From assembly GCA_013398615.1 (NCBI GenBank), contig VZSR01003806.1:15956681-16020680 (forward strand): a stretch of DNA of 64,000 bases, given 5' to 3'. The translations under genes were made by a program, and so were the position numbers. The notes under the pieces are model-generated. The model did no database searches and was not told the DNA's origin. It saw only the letters and a list, made by a program, of their open reading frames with translations. Source of the DNA: Brachypodius melanocephalos (Eukaryota; Chordata; Aves; Passeriformes; Pycnonotidae). Positions 10,220 to 20,341 of the stretch are shown here, piece by piece. Numbering within the stretch: position 1 is the stretch's first letter; every line of letters starts with the position of its first letter.

Positions 10220-10760
10220 CTTTGTGGATCCTGAGCACACTCCCGAGCTCACCTCTTTCCTGTAAAGAAGGACGGACAGTCTGTGCCCCGGAACAAACCC
10301 AGCCCGTCCTGGGGAGCAGAGTCCGCTCCCGGTTCTTCCTATCCCAGCTCTGCCCTCTCACTCGGCTACTCCCCTGCAGGTCCAGGGGAGGAACAGGGCG
10401 AGGTTGTTCTACTCTGGAGCGACAGATATGAAGAGTCAGACATATTAGCACAGCTCACCATTATTTCTGCTAACGACCTGGATTATTCCCCGGGTTGGCA
10501 CAGAATCTGTTTTCCCGCTTGGCCCCGCGGCAGAGATCGGCCGCTGCTCCCGCACACGGGGGAGCTTGGCCTGCTGCCCGCGCCCAGTGTGTGTGTGATG
10601 CTCCAGCTGAGCAGATGCTGCATTTCGGAATTCTGAGGGTCTCTGACTCGATTTACTGCACCGGCACTGAGGATGTGAGGGCTGTGCGAGCCCTGATGCC
10701 ATAAATGCACTAGGGAGGCTGCCCTGGGCTCTGTTCCTGGGGAACAGCGGCGCTCAGAGC
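10220..10760 (-). promoter_or_regulatory. GC-rich patch, candidate TP53I3 promoter and first exon
   Basis: GC content and CpG density rise here relative to the flanks. TP53I3 needs a non-coding 5' exon upstream of 9078, and two minus-strand GTGAGC donors fit (at about 10253 and 10457). I cannot choose the true exon or rule out the 17 kb CpG island as the start. No p53 half-site pair was identified. Confidence 0.3.
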
Positions 10761-12463
10761 TCGGTGGTTCACGTCCTTAAATCCGAGTGTATGTACCTGC
10801 TGGTTTGGAATCAGAATCAGTACTGTTCTAAAAGTCTGATGATACCTCCTTGAGCTTTGCAGAAGGATCAGATCATGCCTTTCTCTGTGTCCTAGTCACC
10901 AGCTCTTGAATGTTTGAGCTGTCAGGGAATAGAACAGACACTTCAGACTATTTAAAAATGGTAACTCGTATGTGTGGGATTTTTCTGTGGATTTTTTTCC
11001 CCTGTAATAATGAGATTTTTAGATCCAGGCTCTTAAACTCCTCTTTGAAACCAAACAAATTTAGAACCAAGTATATCTAAAAGTTCTTTTGTTCTCATGA
11101 GACTGGAGGAGCTAATAATTGATGTGTTTCTGAAGATGAAAAGATCATGAAGCCTGGTCTGTAGCACACACAGCCTGATTCAGTGCCGGTACTGATGTTG
11201 TCCCTCCTCCACTGTCCCTATTGAACTTTGCAATCCACTGCAGTTTAAAATAACTTCCTATTGCAGTCATTGACAATGCAAATTCACATGATAAAAATAT
11301 ATTTTATTATTCAAGGATGTACAGGACAGTCTGAAAATGTGTTAATGTAGCCATTTCCTGTGTCCCTTGGGTCTGTGCCCCCCTGCATAGCTGTAATGCC
11401 ATTAGAGAACTTACTTTGCTTAGTGACATTAATAACTATGTTATCTGGAAACAGGCTAAAATACAGCATTAGAAAGATAAAGCAGAGCATCTTAAAGCTA
11501 ATACTGAAGACATCATTTTCAATTCAGTTAAGAAACTTAGAGGGCAGATGCATAGGGTAGTCCTTTTATGAGCAGCAAGCCCACAAGTGTTCTTGAAGAA
11601 ACTGAAGGGAGCTCAGCAGCTGGAATGTTGTAAAGCAGCAGTTTCTTGTTTAAAGTTTCAAACTTCTATACTTTGTTTCCTAATGAGCACTCCTGAGGTT
11701 GATTAAGTCCAAGTTTTCTGTTGATTCAGCTACCTTTCTCTCAAAAGTAGGCTGCTATAATAACACAAGGACATAAGTACAAAAAATTAAATAAGTGATT
11801 ATAGAAGTCATATACAGAATTGCTGTCATGGAGATGCTTTTTTCAAGTTCAAATCCCCCTCACACTGAACTGCACTCAATATGACAATGCTGTTTCTATC
11901 TGAAAATTTAAAATACCTATATTTGTGAGGTATTATCTGCTCTAAAGAATAAACACTGAGCAGCACTTTAAATAATTTTCAGAAATCTCTTGTAACGTGC
12001 AAAGAAATGTTTTGTGTGGGTTTGGTGGTTTTTTTTTTTGTTTGTTTGTTTGTTTGTTTGTTTGTTTGTTTTTTTCCAGAAATCACAAGAGTAAACTCCA
12101 AAGAATAACTACTGCAAATCTGGCCCTGGAAAAACTCAGCATTAGTCTCTGCTAGGAACAGTGGCCGGCTATGCACAATGTTACTATTTGCAAGAACAAA
12201 TAATGTGTGGATATTGTTACAGGACTTTGAAAGTGTTGGCATTTTTTGCAATCTTTCAGCTTTAGACTTTTTGCCTTTTTCTCATAGCAGAAAAAAATAA
12301 AAGCTCACATCAAATATTATATGGTTCCTGAATTTATTACTGAGCCAGCCAGGCAGACTAATGGCTAAATAACACAATGACACCTTTTGGACCTGCTCTG
12401 TGTGTAGTCCTGTGGAAAATAATAAGATAGAGCTAGTCTGAAGTTAGCTTTCAGGGGAAGGTC
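10760..12463. other. Intergenic, no gene seen
   Basis: AT-rich sequence without a convincing reading frame. A (TTTG)n tract of about 40 bases lies at 12030-12072. By human synteny a profilin-4 gene might be expected between TP53I3 and FAM228A, but I see no profilin sequence. Confidence 0.6.
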
Positions 12464-12479
12464 TTGCTGTTAGATTTAA

Positions 12480-13050
12480 TAAATCTCATTCCCCAAGGCT
12501 CAGCATTGGGACCAGCTCTGTTTAATGTCTTTATTGATGGTTTGGATGAGGGGACCNNNNNNNNNNNNNNNNNNNNNNNNNNNNNNNNNNNNNNNNNNNN
12601 NNNNNNNNNNNNNNNNNNNNNNNNNNNNNNNNNNNNNNNNNNNNNNNNNNNNNNNNGGGAGCTGGGGGGGCTCAGCCTGGAGAAAAGGAGGCTCAGAGAG
12701 GACCTTCTCTCTCTGTGTAGCTCTCTGACAGGAGGGTGAAGCCTGCTGGGAGTTGGGCTCTTCTCTCAAAAGTTACAAGTGATAGAACAAGATGAGATGA
12801 CATCAAGTTGAATAAGTGGAGGTTCTGTTTGGATACTTGGAACAATTTCTTCACCAAAAGGGTTGTGAGACACTGGAACAGGCTGCCCAGGGCAGTGGTG
12901 GAGTCACCCTCCCTGGAGATAGATGACAGGTGAATGTAGCACTGAGGGCCATGGTTTAATGGTGAGCTTGGCAGTGCTGAGTTAATGGCTGGACTTGATG
13001 ATCTTTAGGTCTTTTCCAGCCTAAATGATTCTGTGGTTCTGTGATTCTGG
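12480..13050 (+). repeat. CR1 LINE fragment with ORF2 end, gapped
   Basis: The 5' part codes for the end of a CR1 reverse transcriptase (PQGSALGPALFNVFIDGLDEG). After gap 2 the 3' part follows: CTCAGCCTGGAGAAAAGGAG, then GGAACAGGCTGCCCAGGGCA and GATGATCTTTAGGTCTTTTC, with an ATTCTGTGGTTCTGTGATTC tail. The copy is truncated and not functional. Confidence 0.88.
12557..12656. other. Assembly gap (100 N)
   Basis: Exactly 100 N inside a CR1 copy. The repeat probably broke the assembly. Confidence 0.95.
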
Positions 13051-13097
13051 GCACACAGAGAGCTGTCATTGTATAGAAGAATGGCCTTTGATGTGCT

Positions 13098-13590
13098 GTG
13101 TCAGTGATAGTAACATGGCAGCTACAGGTGGTTTCACTGCATTGTTTCTGCAGAATTAGGCAGAAAGTACTTCTGTATCGACTCCTGGAATTGCATCTAG
13201 ATCTGTGTTCCCAACAGGCATCCTGGTTCAGCCACAGCTTTGGGATTATAGCATGGGCACAGAACATTCCATTCCAGCAGGTCTCAACACCAGAGAATGG
13301 ACCTACATCCATTTGCTTTACTATCAGGATCACTGAACACAAAGTGGTTCAAAAGGACTCCTTCAAAATGCCACTTAAATGGCAACTTTGTTCCAAAAAT
13401 CAAAGATGTGAAATCAGCAATCACCTTGCAAGCCAGTTGGGCTGTTCCTCAACACTGGGCTCTGAGGCTGAGAGAAGTGGATTTAGTAGAACGCTGTGCT
13501 CCCTGCCATTATTGCTGCTTTGTGCTCTGGGTTCACAGAGCTTCTACCTCTGCTGTCACTTCCCAGGAAGCTCTTGATCTCTCACATTAA
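13098..13590 (+). other. Unidentified coding-like stretch
   Basis: Overlapping open frames of 159 and 97 codons lie just downstream of the CR1 copy. The 97-codon frame has a Trp/Cys-containing segment, SWAVPQHWALRLREVDLV. I recognise no family. It may be a remnant of a mobile element, or chance. Confidence 0.2.
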
Positions 13591-15300
13591 AGCCAAAGGT
13601 CAGTGCAGAAACTTGTCTTTATACCAATGATAGCTACATTTTCCACATGCTTTTTGTGCTGACAAAAAGCCTGAAGTTGGTTCATTTTCATTCTGTTCTG
13701 TTAAAAGATATATGTATAAATGTTCATTCCCCTTCTCTTTTATATTGGAAAACATATTTTCCTCCATGTGAAATTCGGGAATTTCAGTAGAAGAAATGTA
13801 AGGCCTCAGATAAGCAACATAACAACAACAACAACAAAGGCACCATAATTGACCAGCAGGAAAATGGTCCTCTTTCCCCGAAGGGCCATAAAGGTCTAGT
13901 TACATTTTTATGGTGTAAATATTTCTAGATTTTTTTCCCTGGCATTAAATTTTTATCTTGCTGAGGAAACACTAAGAAATGGGATAGAACTTGTTACAAC
14001 CATCAGATCAGAGCAGAGGGAGGGAGCTGAGGGTGTTTTCTGGGCTGGGCTTGACCCAAACCAAAATTTATTTTCTTTTTAGATGATCAGCACTAGCACT
14101 ATATGGGAAAATGACTGGGAGTAAATTAAAGAAAACTGAGAAGTATCTTGAGGCTAAAGTTATAGTCACATTATCACTGAAACTATGAGGAAGACAGAAA
14201 CTCTCCAACATCTTTTCAGCATTAGAGAATCAAGGCATTACTTTATTCTGGCCAGGATGTTATTCTGGCCAGGCTGTGCAGTAGAAATTATTTCATTCAC
14301 ACGTGCCTGGGTTGTACAGTGAAAATGATTCCATCACACATGGTTCTTTACTAGGCTTTTCACATATTTATATATCCAAACCCCAAAGAAATTCATGTTC
14401 ATTGGTCTTAAATTACACAATTCTTAGTGTTTGATATCCTGTTGGTTATTGATTCCTTCACCTTTGATGTTAATTAGGACCCCATTCTTTGGTTCTCTTA
14501 TCAATCTCTTCCCAGACCAGGTGTCTCCAACCACCCCAGGGAGTGATGTTCATTAATGCTCATTTATCTCCTCTGTATCTAGCTCATTTATCTCCTCCTC
14601 TTCTGGCTATTCCCAGTCTATAGATTTTGAGCTCATCAGGGTTTACCTGGTGAACACTCTTTTGAAGAGAAACTTCAATTCCCCTCGCCCTGGGCAAAGG
14701 TGAACAAAACAAACCCCTGACTAAAGTTACGTTAAAAAAAAAAATTGCATAATTTCCAATAAACTGAGGGAGATAGGAGAGAAGACATCTTGCTGCTGTC
14801 TAATTACTCTCGTCAGGTGTCACACTGAGCACACCTCCATCCCAAGGTCAGCTGAGATGTAATGCTGTTACACATTTCCATCCCAAAGTTACCTGCCCCC
14901 AAGGTACAACCACCCCTTGCTGTATGGCTGGAGTCTCAAGCTCAATACTCAAGCTCCACCTAAACCTAAAGAAAGGGGAGAAGTTGGGGAAGTCTCCATT
15001 GTAACTTCTGGGGTCTGTCATCAGGCTGAACCTGTCTTCTTCCCTGCAGGCCCCACAGGCACATCTGTTGGGTAAGAACCCTATTCTCCACATGTTGATT
15101 GATTATCTCGGACAGCTTTTGCTAGGGATTATCTGTGTGTTGCTTTGAATACGTTTTTACAGTCAGATACTATCACTGGCAATCCTCAAACCTCAACCTG
15201 TCACAATTTTCTGTTATATTTACAAACTGTGTTGTTCCAGAAACTGTTAGTGTGGATCCTTTAAGGGCTCCGGCACGGGTAGCATACTTGACAAACTGAC
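13590..15300. other. Intergenic sequence, probably old repeat
   Basis: No gene recognised. An imperfect duplication of about 30 bases occurs at 14275-14345 (GCAGTAGAAATTATTTCATT against ACAGTGAAAATGATTCCATC). A short (CAA)n tract lies at 13823-13838. Confidence 0.4.
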
Positions 15301-15329
15301 AACATACTGACTAAGATCAGAGGCAATCC

Positions 15330-15535
15330 AGGAGGGGCCTCTCTCTCTAAATTGAAATAGAGATTTTGACTGAAGGGTAATAGACTCACCCTCCAATACA
15401 CTGGTCTGTGCAGCAGGGTCCCCATTCTGGAGCACTGGCAGGGTGGTCAGGTACGAGACTTTCATCTTTCCTGGGGTGCTGACAGACTGATCAAATAGAA
15501 GAGGCTCGAGAAAACCCTCCTCCTGCCTTTACCTG
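15330..15535 (+). mobile_element. Candidate 5' LTR of a degraded retroelement
   Basis: This segment recurs in direct orientation at about 16565-16815. Shared landmarks in order are AGACTCACCCTCCA / AGAGTCACTCAAGCTCCA, GGTCCCCATTCTGGAGCACT / GGATCCCCATTTCGGGGCACT, a G-rich GTGCTGACAGACTGATCAA / GCACTGACAAATCAATCA block, and GAGGCTCGAGAAAAC / GGGCTCAAGGAAAC. The pair brackets a gag-like frame, as LTRs do. The outer ends are not resolved. Confidence 0.45.
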
Positions 15536-15750
15536 ACAGAAAATTGGCACAGTCAATAGGATTGCCATGGATAGGCTGCTGTGAAAACAAAAATGTGCTC
15601 CTTCCCAGGCTGGGAAGCAGCAGGCTCAAAAGTTTTGGAAAGATGAAGAGAAAGTCATGGAACACATTGAACAATGTAAGGATGAGTGAAAATCCAAAGT
15701 GAGAAGAGGTAAAGATGTAATTTGTGCAGTTTTAGGAGCATGTTCTTCTC

Positions 15751-16530
15751 ATGCACCGAAAGAATGACACCCTTGTTTCCAAACAAATTTTGGATCAAGG
15801 TTATACTGTGTTGAAATCAGAAAATGAGATATTAAAGTCATCCACAGCCTTTGAGAGGGAGACAGGAGAAAAACTGGGAATCCAAGTTGATCAACTTGTT
15901 ATTCAGAATAACCATCTTAAAACAGAGATTGGTAACCTTGAAACTGAGGTTGATACCTTAAAACTCTGTTTGCTGCAGCTGAACACAAAGAAACAGGTGC
16001 TGGAAAAGCAGGCTTCTGTTTTGGAGAGATAGCTCCAGAAGGTGGTAGATAATATGGACCTTGAGACTTGTGATGGGGACATTTGCTGTGCTGGTGATGA
16101 TGCTGAAATTGCAGGGACATCTGATCCTGACTAACCTTGGTCTCCTCAGACACCTCTCAAACTGAGGCTGGTACTGAGTGTGAAATTTGAGCACATAGGA
16201 ACCTCTGGTCGCCAGAGGATTTAATACAATTGCAGGAAAAATACTCAAGGCGAGAGGAAGAATCTGAAGTTGAGTATGTGTCACGAGTGTCCCTCACAGG
16301 GGGCGACAGGATTTTGTTGTGAGGAGGTGTCACGAGGCTATTGGGGACCGGGAGTATGCCTCACTATCCCGCCGGGAGATCACAATTGTCCCTACCTGCA
16401 GGGGCTGTGCAATGGGCAGGCAGTGCCGAGCCTCAGCACAGAGGAGACCCGCTGGTAACCCAAATTACGGGCAGCTCTGGCTTGGCAGCCTCAGTGCAGA
16501 AGGCAGCCTGCACACAAGCCATGCACCCAC
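15751..16530 (+). pseudogene. Broken retroviral gag-like frame
   Basis: The frame from 15751 has 93 codons rich in Leu/Glu/Lys heptads, a coiled-coil-like segment, and stops at 16030-16032. It continues in frame to another stop near 16131. After a frame change, a segment near 16265-16320 reads VEYVSRVSLTGGD, and near 16430-16520 a further shifted frame reads GDPLVTQITGSSG and SVQKAACTQAMH. This resembles gag-type proteins of avian endogenous retroviruses. Stops and shifts show it is inactive. No pol or env is present between the repeats, so most of the element is deleted. Confidence 0.5.
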
Positions 16531-16564
16531 CTCCAAAGTGTTACCACTCCTCCCTGAGCACACA

Positions 16565-16815
16565 CTCTGTAATTTATTAACATTATCTTTGAGAGCAAAG
16601 TGAGGGAGTTTTGCATCAATCGACTAGAGTCACTCAAGCTCCACCTTTCACACAGGTGGATCACACAAGGGGATCCCCATTTCGGGGCACTGGCAGGCTG
16701 CTGGAAACAAGGGTCTCGTTTTGCCTGGAGCACTGACAAATCAATCATAATAATACATTTTTAAAAACAAAGCGTAAAGGGCTCAAGGAAACACCCCGTC
16801 TACGTTGCACACAGT
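16565..16815 (+). mobile_element. Candidate 3' LTR of a degraded retroelement
   Basis: Diverged direct repeat of 15330-15535 (shared landmarks given there). An AT-rich stretch, ATAATACATTTTTAAAAAC, interrupts the alignment here and may be an internal insertion or a deletion in the other copy. Confidence 0.45.
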
Positions 16816-17004
16816 TGTTGTGAGACGTCTGTGTCACTGCAGCACTGCTGGGGGAAAAGGCCCTGACATTTCCCTCATCTGATGGTATTTCTGCCTGATT
16901 GCAGTTTCAAATTTAGTGTCATGGCCATGTCACTGCAGGGGGCTGTGTGAAATCTTGTAATACGATTTAATGAACTTTGGATGATAACCCAGGGAGCACG
17001 ACTG

Positions 17005-17076
17005 CGCCGGCTCGGCTCGGCTCGGCTCGGCTCGGCTCGGCTCGGCTCGGCTCGGCTCGGCTCGGCTCGGCTCGGC
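17005..17076. repeat. (CTCGG)n pentanucleotide microsatellite
   Basis: About 13-14 near-perfect CTCGG units, followed to about 17180 by diverged units (CTCTGCTCGG, CTCGACTCGG). It lies at the edge of the CpG island. Open frames through it give a meaningless repeated pentapeptide on each strand. Confidence 0.95.
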
Positions 17077-17256
17077 CCTGCTCTGCTCGGTTCGGCTCCG
17101 CTCGACTGGACTCGGCTCGGCCATCTGCCGCTCGACTCGGCCCGGCTCGGTCCCGCTCGGCCCATCTCGCCTCGGCTGGGCGGAGCCGTCCTCGCTCACC
17201 GCGCGTTCCCTCTCTGATTGGTGGGATGACCTGCCAGCGGGAGCGCCCGCGTTGTG

Positions 17257-17270
17257 GTTGCCATGGCAGT
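17257..17270. promoter_or_regulatory. X-box-like RFX site
   Basis: GTTGCCATGGCAGT, a near-palindrome matching 12 of 14 bases of the RFX X-box GTTGCCATGGCAAC. RFX factors drive many ciliary and testis genes. Site function is inferred from sequence alone. Confidence 0.5.
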
Positions 17271-17358
17271 GCGGGACGCTGCGCGGCCGGGCGCGGAGGG
17301 ATCTGGACGTGCCTCCGCCCCGTCTGTCTCCGGGGCCAGATCAGGACTGCCGTAACGT

Positions 17359-17425
17359 TGTCCCCACGGGTTTTTGTGTCCCTGTCCCCACGGGTAGTCG
17401 GATCCCTGTCCCCACGGGCGGTATC
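17359..17425. repeat. Short minisatellite, three units
   Basis: GTCCCCACGGG recurs three times at about 24-25 base spacing (starting near 17360, 17384 and 17408), with related spacers. Confidence 0.75.
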
Positions 17426-18285
17426 TGGTCATCTCGAGAGGCTGTGGGTGATGGATGAGGGACTATTTTTTTTCGGCGGTAGGTCACGGGTTGGCGTACG
17501 ACGATTCGAAGTGTAACTAGGGAGGGCGGCACCGCCATTTTCTCCCCAGCGGGGCGGGGCCGTGTGGGGTGGCTTTGGCTTCTGCTGTAGCCTTGTCACG
17601 CCGCCCCTGGAGCTATGTTCATTATCCCCGGTGAGGGGACTCCGGCGTGGGGGTGGTAGGTGTGGACCTTTGCTGCTCGCCTCCCTTTCCCTGGGGCCTG
17701 CGGCACCCGCCTCAGGACCGGGCAGAGTGCAGGGCAAGCTGGGACCAGAAAGGAGCTCGGCCTTTCCCTTTCGCCGCCCTTTATCTCATCGCTGCCTCCG
17801 AAGTGCACGGCCAGGCCAGGACCCTCCGGGCATTCACGCGTTACCTGTTGGCAGTCACAGTGTAAAGGGTTCTGTTCACAGAGCTGACCTGCTCGCACTA
17901 GAGACTGGCTCTGTTACGTTCTCTGTCCCTGCACCTGAGGCAATGAGAGGGGACCAAGGCACCAGTAAAGGCAGCCCGCTGTGCCTCTGCAGGGTGACAT
18001 CTGTGCATTGACACGTGAGCCTACATGGCTGAACGGGATTTTGAGAGGATTCAGTCATGCGTGAGGGTCCTTTTATTTGTTACAGAGTGAATAAAACGCG
18101 TTTCCAAAGCCTCGTGTGTGGGCACAGAGAGTGTGAATTTTAGCAGGTGGGTGTTTGGGGAAGAACCTTGTTTTACTGAGGAAAGAAGAGAAACCTGTCT
18201 TTAAAATTTACTGATACAGAGCTGCACTGCTAACAGCATGAAAGGATGTATGTTTATCTAGGCATGGTTATTCTCAGGTTTAATC

Positions 18286-18440
18286 ATCACAGAATGGTTT
18301 GGATTGGAAGGGACCTTAAAGATAATCTTGTTCCAACTCCCTGCCATGGGCAGGGACACCTTCCCCTATCCCAAGTTGCTCCAAGCCCCATCCAGCCTGG
18401 CCTTGGGCATTTCCAGGGACCTGGCACAGTGAAACAAATG
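18286..18440 (-). repeat. CR1 LINE 3' fragment
   Basis: Reverse orientation: ATCACAGAATGGTTTGGATT, GGAAGGGACCTTAAAGATAA, CCCTGCCATGGGCAGGGACA, then CCATCCAGCCTGGCCTTGG. Confidence 0.9.
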
Positions 18441-20248
18441 CCCTAACACGGAGCAGCCAGCCTGCTCACGGGATTTGGCATCTGCAGACTGCAGCTGTTA
18501 GATTGACTAAATACTTGTTTTATCCACTCAGATTCTGGAAATCCTTTACTCTATTTCTGTCTACGCCTGTGATTAAACCTGTAGTTTCAAGACCTGCAAA
18601 ACAGCTGCTGTCTCGTATCTCTGAGCCCTGCCTTTGCAGAGGGCATCTCCTGGCAAGAGTCCAAAAAAAGCAGAAAAAGAAAGGATTAAGATTCAGTAGC
18701 AGCTAGAGTTGTGAAGATTGGTGGTGGTGGTGGCAAATCTGCAGCTTAGAGTCTTTCCCACTTGTGGGTTCTGAAGGCAAGTTGCTGCAGAGGCAGATTT
18801 TCTCTGTTTGCTCTCTTTTGTCTCCCCTGGGCTCCCAATTCTCTGAGGAGGTCAAACACCTTCTCTGCTTTCTGCTCAGTCTTTCTTTGTGAGGTGGATG
18901 GAGTCTTAATACTAGCTACTAAAATAGATAGAAAGGCAAGTAATTGTTGGGGTTTTATTTGTTTTACTTGTTTTACAAGCTTAGAAATATTAGAATATGT
19001 ACTTTCCTCATCTCAAGCTTGTCCAGGGATTTACAGCATCCCTGTCTCAGAAGAACAAAACTGCTTGGAGTTGAAGGAAATCTGTAAATGGTGGAGCCTG
19101 TGACACCTGTGCATATAGGGGGGATATATTGCTCACAGGAAGGTGTGTTGGATTTGTCTAATGCCAAATCTATATCACGTGCTGTGAAGATTCAGGAAAA
19201 TCCCAGCAGATGTTTTTGTCAGTGCACGAGAGCAGGGAATATGAAATTAAACAAATAAAGATGTAGATTACAGACTTTACCTTGAATTGATGGTAAGAAA
19301 TTTGAATCTGCACTCCAGAGAGGTAAGTTGGGAGTCAGGTATTGTCGCTAAAGTGCTGGATTGGACAGAATAAACTTAAGAGTCGTCTTCTACAAAAAAA
19401 ATGTTATCTTCCATGAATACCCAAGAGTCTTTGCAGATTCTTTTAACTAGATATTGCAAAAAATAATTGACTATCAGATTTATTTTTATTTTTTAATAAC
19501 TGAAAGATCTGTCTGAAGACTTGGGGTCAGTATCTCTGTGGAAATAAGCTTTTCTTTTGTTCCATTCTTTACCTAAGTAATGTTGTGAATCCATTGTTTC
19601 CAGGAAGCAGAGTGTCTCCAGTGAATCTGAAATAAATAGAGGTTTAAATTGAGAGTCCTGTAAAGGGCATTTTGCTTCTGTGGTTCTACTGTCTCTTGTT
19701 GTAAATCAATCCAGATATCCTGATGCACATACAAGAGAGAAGATGCAATTTTCTGACTGGAGCTGAGTTAGCATTTCAGCATAAGCTTCATCTGGTAGAA
19801 CTAACTTTAAAAACTAATAAAATGCAGCCATCCCTGGAGTGGGATGTGGCAGTTACTTGAAAGGGACTTTTATGTGATTGAAAAAGGCACAAAGGAAGGA
19901 ATAATAGTCTGGAGGTGAAATTTGATAATTCTGAAATGTTTTCAAAGCTGACAGGCATTTTCAAATAGTTTGTCAATCACTGTTCTTTGAAACAAGTATT
20001 GTTCGTGGTGTGTGGAGATGGGGACAGACAGTCCCACCAGAGGCAGTTTCTGACTGTAAACCTGGTACTTCATCTCTCTGTTTTACTTACTGTGGCAGGA
20101 AAATGCTGCAGCTATCAGCAGTTAGAAGTACTTTAGAGATCTGTTTCATTGATTAGTAGGAATTGTAAGAAAATTTAGTTTTTGCTGTTCATGCAATAGT
20201 TTTATATGGTTCTGACAGTTTTACTGTTTTTCCCAGACTAATCCAACT

Positions 20249-20341
20249 ATGGGTAGTGTGAACAGCTCAGAGGGTCCCTGGCTACAAAGATTTGCAAATG
20301 GGAAACCTGTGAGAAAACCCAAGCGGCAGCAGCCTTGGAAG
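20249..20341 (+). CDS. FAM228A: FAM228A-like coding exon 1
   Basis: Acceptor CCCAG ends at 20236, the ATG is at 20249, and the donor after 20341 is GTGAGT. It encodes 31 residues with a basic stretch (KPVRKPKRQQPWK). I chose this ATG because it is the first after the acceptor and in frame with the conserved exons. Confidence 0.75.

Larger units (their letters stand above)
17080..17850 (+). promoter_or_regulatory. CpG island, probable FAM228A promoter
   Basis: Dense CpG over about 0.8 kb, upstream of the only plus-strand gene nearby. It contains the X-box-like site at 17257-17270, GC boxes (GGGGCGGGG at about 17552) and the short minisatellite. A plausible first donor is CCCCG|GTGAGG after 17630. 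Such islands can be bidirectional, so a minus-strand start is possible. Confidence 0.55.

Noticed and set aside
17005..17076. Equivalent of the p53-responsive pentanucleotide repeat of human PIG3
   Set aside because: The human repeat unit is TGYCC and lies in TP53I3 itself; this unit is CTCGG and lies about 8 kb from the TP53I3 start codon.
16875..17217. Open frames with repeated SRAEP or RLGSA units
   Set aside because: They are translations of the (CTCGG)n microsatellite on both strands; no conserved protein is implied.
17359..17425. CRISPR-like spaced repeat
   Set aside because: Only three units of 11 bases with similar spacers, in a vertebrate CpG island; it is a minisatellite.
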